A stretch of DNA of 64,000 nt from positions 4,109,001 to 4,173,000 of the forward strand of contig NZ_CP083761.1 of the NCBI RefSeq assembly GCF_023558375.1, read 5' to 3'. The position numbers were made by a program, and so were the translations under genes. Numbering within the stretch: position 1 is the first letter of the stretch; each line of letters starts with the position of its first letter. Of the stretch, positions 59,730 through 64,000 are shown piece by piece. The notes beneath the pieces are model-generated. The model saw only the letters and a list, made by a program, of their open reading frames with translations, was not told where the DNA came from and made no database searches. The DNA comes from Chroococcidiopsis sp. CCMEE 29 (lineage in GTDB: Bacteria; Cyanobacteriota; Cyanobacteriia; Cyanobacteriales; Chroococcidiopsidaceae).

Positions 59730-60095
59730 CTAGCGATCGCCCTTTCTAGTTAAGCTGGTAACTAATTCTTCAAAGCCTTCAGGAATTGGGCGTGATAGAC
59801 GCACTTTCATTAACTCCAACTTCGGCAGCTTTAGAGTTCGTCCCACCAAAGGATTTTTACCTAAGCTGGGGAACAAAAACGACCGCATTTGACCGAGTTT
59901 CTTGAATCTAGGAAAGCCAAAACCCCTTACCCGCATACTATCGAAAGCTTTATCTAAAGTCGCTAACGTTTGCTGCAACGCTGCCGCCGCAGGTATCGTT
60001 GGCTGTGGATATGAAGCCTTCGCCACACTCAACGATTTACATTGCTGCGCGTAGTTGGGGTAGGGCGTTTCAACTGGAATTATGCCGAACTCACG
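59730..60095 (-). pseudogene. TnpB (IS200/IS605-type) remnant
   Basis: The frame reads PVETPYPNYAQQCKSLSVAK, IPAAAALQQTLATLDKAFDS, MRVRGFGFPRFKKLGQMRSF, LFPSLGKNPL and LPKLELMKVRLSRPIPEGF, then a stop. This is the N-terminal to middle part of a TnpB protein (LQQTL..LDKAF...GFPRFK...RSF.FPQLGK). The RuvC-like nuclease half with its acidic residues is missing. Inactive. Confidence 0.7.
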
Positions 60096-60214
60096 TTAAG
60101 ATAGAATTATTAAGGCTTGTTTACAGAATTTCAGTTCGATCCCAAATTCTGGTACCGAGTCGCTGACAACATCTGAAGTCCTAACACCCTTTTTACCGTT
60201 CTGGAACGCATTTT

Positions 60215-62005
60215 ATGACGCTTCCCATTCGCAACGTCGCCATTATCGCCCACGTCGATCACGGCAAAACCACTCTCGTTGATGCCCTGCTCAAACAATC
60301 CGGCATCTTCCGCGAAGGGGAAGACATCCCTGATTGCGTCATGGACTCTAACGCCTTGGAACGGGAGCGGGGAATTACAATTCTTTCCAAAAATACAGCG
60401 GTTCGCTACAAAGACACACTGATCAACATTGTTGATACTCCCGGTCACGCCGATTTTGGTGGTGAAGTTGAGCGGGTACTAGGTATGGTTGATGGCTGTA
60501 TCCTGATTGTGGATGCTAACGAAGGTCCCATGCCTCAGACGCGGTTTGTACTCAAAAAAGCATTAGAAAAGGGACTGCGCCCTATCGTTGTGGTGAATAA
60601 AATTGACCGACCCCAAGCAGATCCCTACGGCGCAATCGATAAGGTATTGGATCTGTTTCTAGAACTGGGTGCTGATGACGATCAATGTGAGTTTCCTTAT
60701 TTATTTGCCTCTGGTTTAGAAGGTTATGCCAAAGAAGACCTGGATGCAGAAGGGGTAGATATGCAACCCCTATTTGAGGCGATTCTTCGGCATGTACCAC
60801 CACCTGTAGGAGATGTCAATAAACCGTTGCAACTACAAGTCACGACCTTAGATTATTCCGAGTATGTAGGTCGGATTGTGATTGGTAAGATTCATAACGG
60901 TATCATTCGGACGGGACAGCAAGCTGCTTTGATTACCGAAAACAGCACAATGGTCAAAGCCAAAGTCACCAAGTTGATGGGGTTTGAAGGTCTAAAGCGA
61001 ATTGACCTGGAAGAAGCATCAGCTGGCAGCATCGTAGCAGTGGCTGGGTTTGCAGAGGCAAATATTGGCGAGACGATTACTTGCCCGAATGAGCCGCAGG
61101 CACTGCCACTGATTAAGGTAGATGAACCAACCTTGCAGATGACGTTCTCGGTAAATGATTCGCCATTTGCTGGAAAGGAAGGAAGTTACGTTACCTCGCG
61201 GCAAGTGCGCGATCGCCTATTCCGCGAACTAGAAACCAACGTCGCCCTACGGGTAGAAGAAACCGACTCACCCGATAAGTTCTTAGTATCTGGACGGGGT
61301 GAATTACACCTGGGCATCCTGATTGAAACTATGCGACGCGAAGGCTACGAGTTTCAAGTATCTCAGCCGCAGGTCATTTATCGGGAAGTGAATGGTCAGC
61401 CCTGCGAACCTTACGAATGCCTGGTGCTGGATGTCCCAGAAGAGGGCGTTGGTAGCTGTATTGAGCGACTGGGGCAACGTCGCGGTGAAATGCAAGACAT
61501 GCAAGTAGGTGGCAATGGACGCACTCAGTTGGAATTTGTGATTCCTGCCCGTGGTTTAGTTGGCTTTCGGGGTGAGTTCATGCGTTTAACTCGCGGCGAT
61601 GGCATTATGAACCACAGTTTCCTTGATTACCGTCCGCTGACTGGGGAAATTGAAGCCCGCCGTAACGGAGTTTTGATTGCCTTTGAAGAAGGCGTAGCTA
61701 CCTTCTATGCAATGAAGAATGCGGAAGATAGAGGCGTGTTCTTTATCACTCCCGGTACCAAGGTTTACAAGGGGATGATTGTGGGAGAAAACAACCGACC
61801 CCAAGACTTGGACTTAAATGTTTGCAAAACTAAACAGTTGACGAACCACCGTGCATCTAGTGGGGAAGAATTAGTACAGCTGCAAGCGCCAGTAGAAATG
61901 AGCTTAGAGAGGGCTTTGGAATATATTGGACCCGATGAATTGGTGGAAGTAACTCCCAAGTCGATTCGTCTGCGGAAAATGGCGAAAAAGCTAGCTAAAC
62001 GTTGA
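60215..62005 (+). CDS. typA: Ribosome-associated GTPase TypA/BipA
   Basis: 596 residues. The G domain has G1 [15 protein letters not shown]3 DTPGHADF, G4 NKID and G2 RGITI; EF-G-like domains follow ([20 protein letters not shown]), then the TypA C-terminal domain with [20 protein letters not shown] and [20 protein letters not shown]. It binds the 70S ribosome and aids assembly and stress adaptation, notably in the cold. ATG 60215 gives [20 protein letters not shown]. Monocistronic. Confidence 0.96.
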   Translation: MTLPIRNVAIIAHVDHGKTTLVDALLKQSGIFREGEDIPDCVMDSNALERERGITILSKNTAVRYKDTLINIVDTPGHADFGGEVERVLGMVDGCILIVDANEGPMPQTRFVLKKALEKGLRPIVVVNKIDRPQADPYGAIDKVLDLFLELGADDDQCEFPYLFASGLEGYAKEDLDAEGVDMQPLFEAILRHVPPPVGDVNKPLQLQVTTLDYSEYVGRIVIGKIHNGIIRTGQQAALITENSTMVKAKVTKLMGFEGLKRIDLEEASAGSIVAVAGFAEANIGETITCPNEPQALPLIKVDEPTLQMTFSVNDSPFAGKEGSYVTSRQVRDRLFRELETNVALRVEETDSPDKFLVSGRGELHLGILIETMRREGYEFQVSQPQVIYREVNGQPCEPYECLVLDVPEEGVGSCIERLGQRRGEMQDMQVGGNGRTQLEFVIPARGLVGFRGEFMRLTRGDGIMNHSFLDYRPLTGEIEARRNGVLIAFEEGVATFYAMKNAEDRGVFFITPGTKVYKGMIVGENNRPQDLDLNVCKTKQLTNHRASSGEELVQLQAPVEMSLERALEYIGPDELVEVTPKSIRLRKMAKKLAKR

Positions 62006-62191
62006 CCGAACAGACGTCAGGGGTCAGGGAATAGAGAAAGAATCTGACCTCTTTCCAAGGCATTCTTATCCCATCCCTGGCTAGCCCCTAGACCCTGAGC
62101 CCTAATGAATCGCCGATCCCAGTCTGCGACGGCTGGCTAGGTACCTCTGTTAAAATGCAAAAAACCTCTCACTTTCAATTATTAAGTTTTT
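62006..62191. other. typA-ftrC spacer with heptamer-like repeats
   Basis: 186 bp. GTCAGGGGTCAGGG near 62017-62030 is of the STRR type seen in ygfZ and the ycf55-like gene, and CCCTAGACCCTGAGCCCTA (62085-62103) is its rough complement; the two could pair as a hairpin after typA. The ftrC promoter is in the right part. Confidence 0.5.
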
Positions 62192-62557
62192 ATGCAATCA
62201 GCAGATACCCCAAATTTATCCAGCGATCATAACTTAGAGGCAATGTGGCACTTTTCTCAAACCTATGCCAAGCGCACTGGGACCTACTTCTGTGTCGATC
62301 CTTCAGTGACTGCTGTAGTGATTGAAGGACTTGCCAAACATAAAGATGAGCTTGGCGCTCCTTTGTGTCCTTGCCGCCACTACGAAGATAAAGAAGCAGA
62401 GGTACACGCCACCTTCTGGAACTGCCCTTGTGTACCAATGCGAGAGCGCAAAGAGTGCCACTGTATGTTGTTTCTCACCCCAGATAACGAGTTTTCCGGC
62501 GAGCAGCAAGATATACCGCTAGAAGTTATCAAGGATGTCCGAGAAAGTATGGCATGA
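62192..62557 (+). CDS. ftrC: Ferredoxin-thioredoxin reductase catalytic chain
   Basis: 121 residues. The [4Fe-4S]/disulfide cysteines are all present in LCPCRHYEDK (Cys59, Cys61), WNCPCVPMR (Cys78, Cys80) and ECHCMLF (Cys89, Cys91). This beta chain passes electrons from ferredoxin to thioredoxins such as the TrxA at 2153, switching on carbon-fixation enzymes in light. The variable chain is encoded elsewhere. The 3' end overlaps the next gene by 23 bp. Confidence 0.96.
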   Translation: MQSADTPNLSSDHNLEAMWHFSQTYAKRTGTYFCVDPSVTAVVIEGLAKHKDELGAPLCPCRHYEDKEAEVHATFWNCPCVPMRERKECHCMLFLTPDNEFSGEQQDIPLEVIKDVRESMA

Positions 62558-62963
62558 CCAAACGGTGCCTGAGGAGTTCTGGCAAGGCGTAGAGCAGTTT
62601 AATCAAGGGCAGTTCTACGCCTGTCACGATACTTTAGAAGCTCTGTGGATCGAAGCAACAGAGCCAGAAAAAACTTTTTATCAGGGAATTTTGCAAATTT
62701 CTGTAGCCCTTTATCACTTAGGTAACTCTAACTGGCGGGGTGCTGTGATTCTGCTGGGAGAGGGAATTAATCGACTGCGGCGTTACCCAGCTATCCATAG
62801 TGAAATTGACGTTGATCGTTTATTAATCCAAAGTGCAGCTTTATTGAAGGGGCTGCAACAGACAGGACCCGAAAGGATTGGTGATTGGGTAATGGGCAAC
62901 GGTGCGATCGCTAGTGAAAATGAAGTTTTGCCCTTACCGAGTATTGTGAGAGTTGAGGGGTGA
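62535..62963 (+). CDS. DUF309 domain protein
   Basis: 142 residues. The DUF309 signature appears as FWQGVEQFNQGQFYACHDTL EALW, with FYQGILQISVALYHLGNSNW and RGAVILLGEGINRLRRY following. The family is helical, of unknown function, with conserved His, Glu and Trp residues. Its ATG lies inside ftrC (23-bp overlap, different frame), so translation is probably coupled to ftrC. Confidence 0.85.
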   Translation: MSEKVWHDQTVPEEFWQGVEQFNQGQFYACHDTLEALWIEATEPEKTFYQGILQISVALYHLGNSNWRGAVILLGEGINRLRRYPAIHSEIDVDRLLIQSAALLKGLQQTGPERIGDWVMGNGAIASENEVLPLPSIVRVEG

Positions 62964-63182
62964 ATGATTGGTTGGCAGCATTAGGGGTGATAGAGGCGAA
63001 ACCTTTAGGATTAAAGAATCGTCAAGATTTACACCATTCGCAAAAACTGCCGTTACACTCAATTGAGCCAGATTGAGTTTTGACAGGATTGATACACTAC
63101 ATACAGCCGCCTCAGTTGGAAACCTCCACTTGATGTGTGGTTATGCTAATTATTTCAACCGCTTGAGTCAGTAATTTTACCC

Positions 63183-63707
63183 ATGATGCCCTCCTCCCGT
63201 TTTCGCATGCGTCGCCTGGGGTTAGCCTGGATACTACCAGCTGCCTTAGTGAGCGCGATCGCCTTTGCTGGCCCCTCGCCCAGTGCCAAAGGGCAAACAC
63301 CTGCAGATGGTCGTGCCCTTTCCATCAACTCTGATACTCAAGAAGCTAACTCCCAAACCGGCGTTTTCACTGCTCGTGGCAATGTGCAAATTAATTACCC
63401 TGCGCGACAGGTACAAGCTACCGCTGCCCAAGCGCAATACTTCAGTCGTGAGCGCAAAATTGTTTTAAATGGCGATGTTTATGTCTTGCAGCAAGGCAAT
63501 AGTATTAGGGGTGAGACTGTCACTTACCTAATTGATGAAGGGAGATTCATTGCTACACCTAAGGCAAATGCACAGGTAGAATCGATTTACGTCGTTTCCG
63601 ATCCGGATCCTACAACTCAACCGTCAGCAGCACCACAGACACCCCCTCTGAATCCCAACCCAGCATCTAAAACTCCTGCTGGTGTGCCAGCTCCTAGGCG
63701 GCAATAG
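63183..63707 (+). CDS. lptA: LptA/OstA-like periplasmic LPS transport protein
   Basis: 174 residues. A signal peptide (LGLAWILPAALVSAIAFAGP) precedes an OstA/LptA-type beta-jellyroll with INSDTQEANSQTGVFTARGN, VQINYPARQVQATAAQAQYF and VLNGDVYVLQQGNSIRGETV. It ends in a Pro/Ala-rich tail. LptA bridges lipopolysaccharide across the periplasm. The next gene is lptB, 47 bp downstream, as in many genomes. MMPSSRFRMRRLG is the likely start. Confidence 0.88.
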   Translation: MMPSSRFRMRRLGLAWILPAALVSAIAFAGPSPSAKGQTPADGRALSINSDTQEANSQTGVFTARGNVQINYPARQVQATAAQAQYFSRERKIVLNGDVYVLQQGNSIRGETVTYLIDEGRFIATPKANAQVESIYVVSDPDPTTQPSAAPQTPPLNPNPASKTPAGVPAPRRQ

Positions 63708-63754
63708 ACTTTAGGATCAGTCCTAATTGCGCGCCGCGATCCGATGTGAACGCA

Positions 63755-64000
63755 ATGAGAATAGTTCTAGATAATATCCACAAGTCTTATGGAAAGCGCG
63801 TCATTGTTAATCGCGTTAACCTCTCAGTAGCTCAGGGTGAAATCGTGGGACTACTAGGTCCGAATGGAGCTGGTAAAACAACGACATTTTACATTGCCAC
63901 GGGCTTAGAAAAACCGAATCAAGGTACGGTGTGGCTAAACGACCAGGACATCACTGCACTGCCGATGCACAAACGGGCGCGGCTAGGGATTGGGTATCTG
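63755..64000 (+). CDS. lptB: LPS export ABC transporter ATP-binding protein, cut by window end
   Basis: 82 codons visible from ATG 63755 (MRIVLDNIHKSYGKRVIVNR); an in-frame GTG three codons earlier is an alternative. Walker A is GLLGPNGAGKTTTFYIATGL, followed by NDQDITALPMHKRARLGIGYL-type LptB sequence (here split: ITALPMHKRARLGIGYL). It powers extraction of lipopolysaccharide with LptF/LptG. The rest lies outside the window. Confidence 0.92.
   Translation, partial: MRIVLDNIHKSYGKRVIVNRVNLSVAQGEIVGLLGPNGAGKTTTFYIATGLEKPNQGTVWLNDQDITALPMHKRARLGIGYL

Overview
The window is chromosomal DNA of a cyanobacterium. HIP1 octamers (GCGATCGC) recur throughout, for example at 3487 and 14462. The gene set is also cyanobacterial: P-II signal protein, CrtW ketolase, NDH-1 assembly factor CRR6, ferredoxin-thioredoxin reductase catalytic chain, a Ycf55-like protein, an rbp-rpsU pair and a PilMNOQ cluster. 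The species cannot be fixed from sequence alone; the style fits filamentous or Chroococcidiopsis-like cyanobacteria. I recognised no rRNA, tRNA or CRISPR array.

Layout. 0-8.6 kb: a membrane protein cut by the window edge, a Uma2 nuclease, a redox group (GST, thioredoxin, ArsR regulator), a phosphohexomutase, NrtS-like protein, rdgB, glnB, thiD and crtW. 9-17.4 kb: DUF1345 protein, LivH-type permease, acetyltransferase, ABC-2 permease, glutathionyl-hydroquinone reductase, metallo-beta-lactamase-fold protein, small membrane proteins and a glycosyltransferase. 17.5-28.3 kb: glmM, a flavoprotein lacking the redox disulfide, cobD, HU, and the type IV pilus genes pilM-pilN-pilO-pilQ on the minus strand. 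28.6-44.7 kb: sugar-binding lipoprotein, ygfZ, [2Fe-2S] ferredoxin-like protein, cysK, 1-Cys peroxiredoxin, Ycf55-like pseudo-receiver, Fur/PerR-type regulator, LuxR-type regulator, a lipoprotein plus a large protein with a HExxH zinc site, crr6, a pentapeptide-repeat protein, rpsU and rbp.

44.7-49.5 kb is a mobile island. An intact IS630-type element sits inside a decayed IS701-type transposase gene. That older element cut a BrnT/BrnA toxin-antitoxin pair. Next come two 88-bp attC-like sites flanking an aminoglycoside-phosphotransferase-fold kinase gene and a toxin fragment. The toxin fragment was itself cut by IS5 and IS6 remnants. This reads as the remains of an integron-type cassette array without an integrase (CALIN-like), and is the most interesting part of the window.

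49.8-58.3 kb encodes a phytase-like/RTX/glycerophosphodiesterase protein, then a type I secretion operon (parvulin-like protein, ABC exporter with cyclic-nucleotide-binding and inactive C39-like domains, HlyD adaptor) that probably exports it. 58.3-60.1 kb is a graveyard of gene remnants. 60.2-64 kb holds typA, ftrC, a DUF309 gene, lptA and the start of lptB.

Short repeats are a theme. Heptamer repeats (STRRs) run into or through rdgB, ygfZ and the ycf55-like gene, a palindromic element sits in frame inside cobD, and three elements share similar ends. The intergenic regions upstream of pilM and pilQ look like diverged copies of one another.
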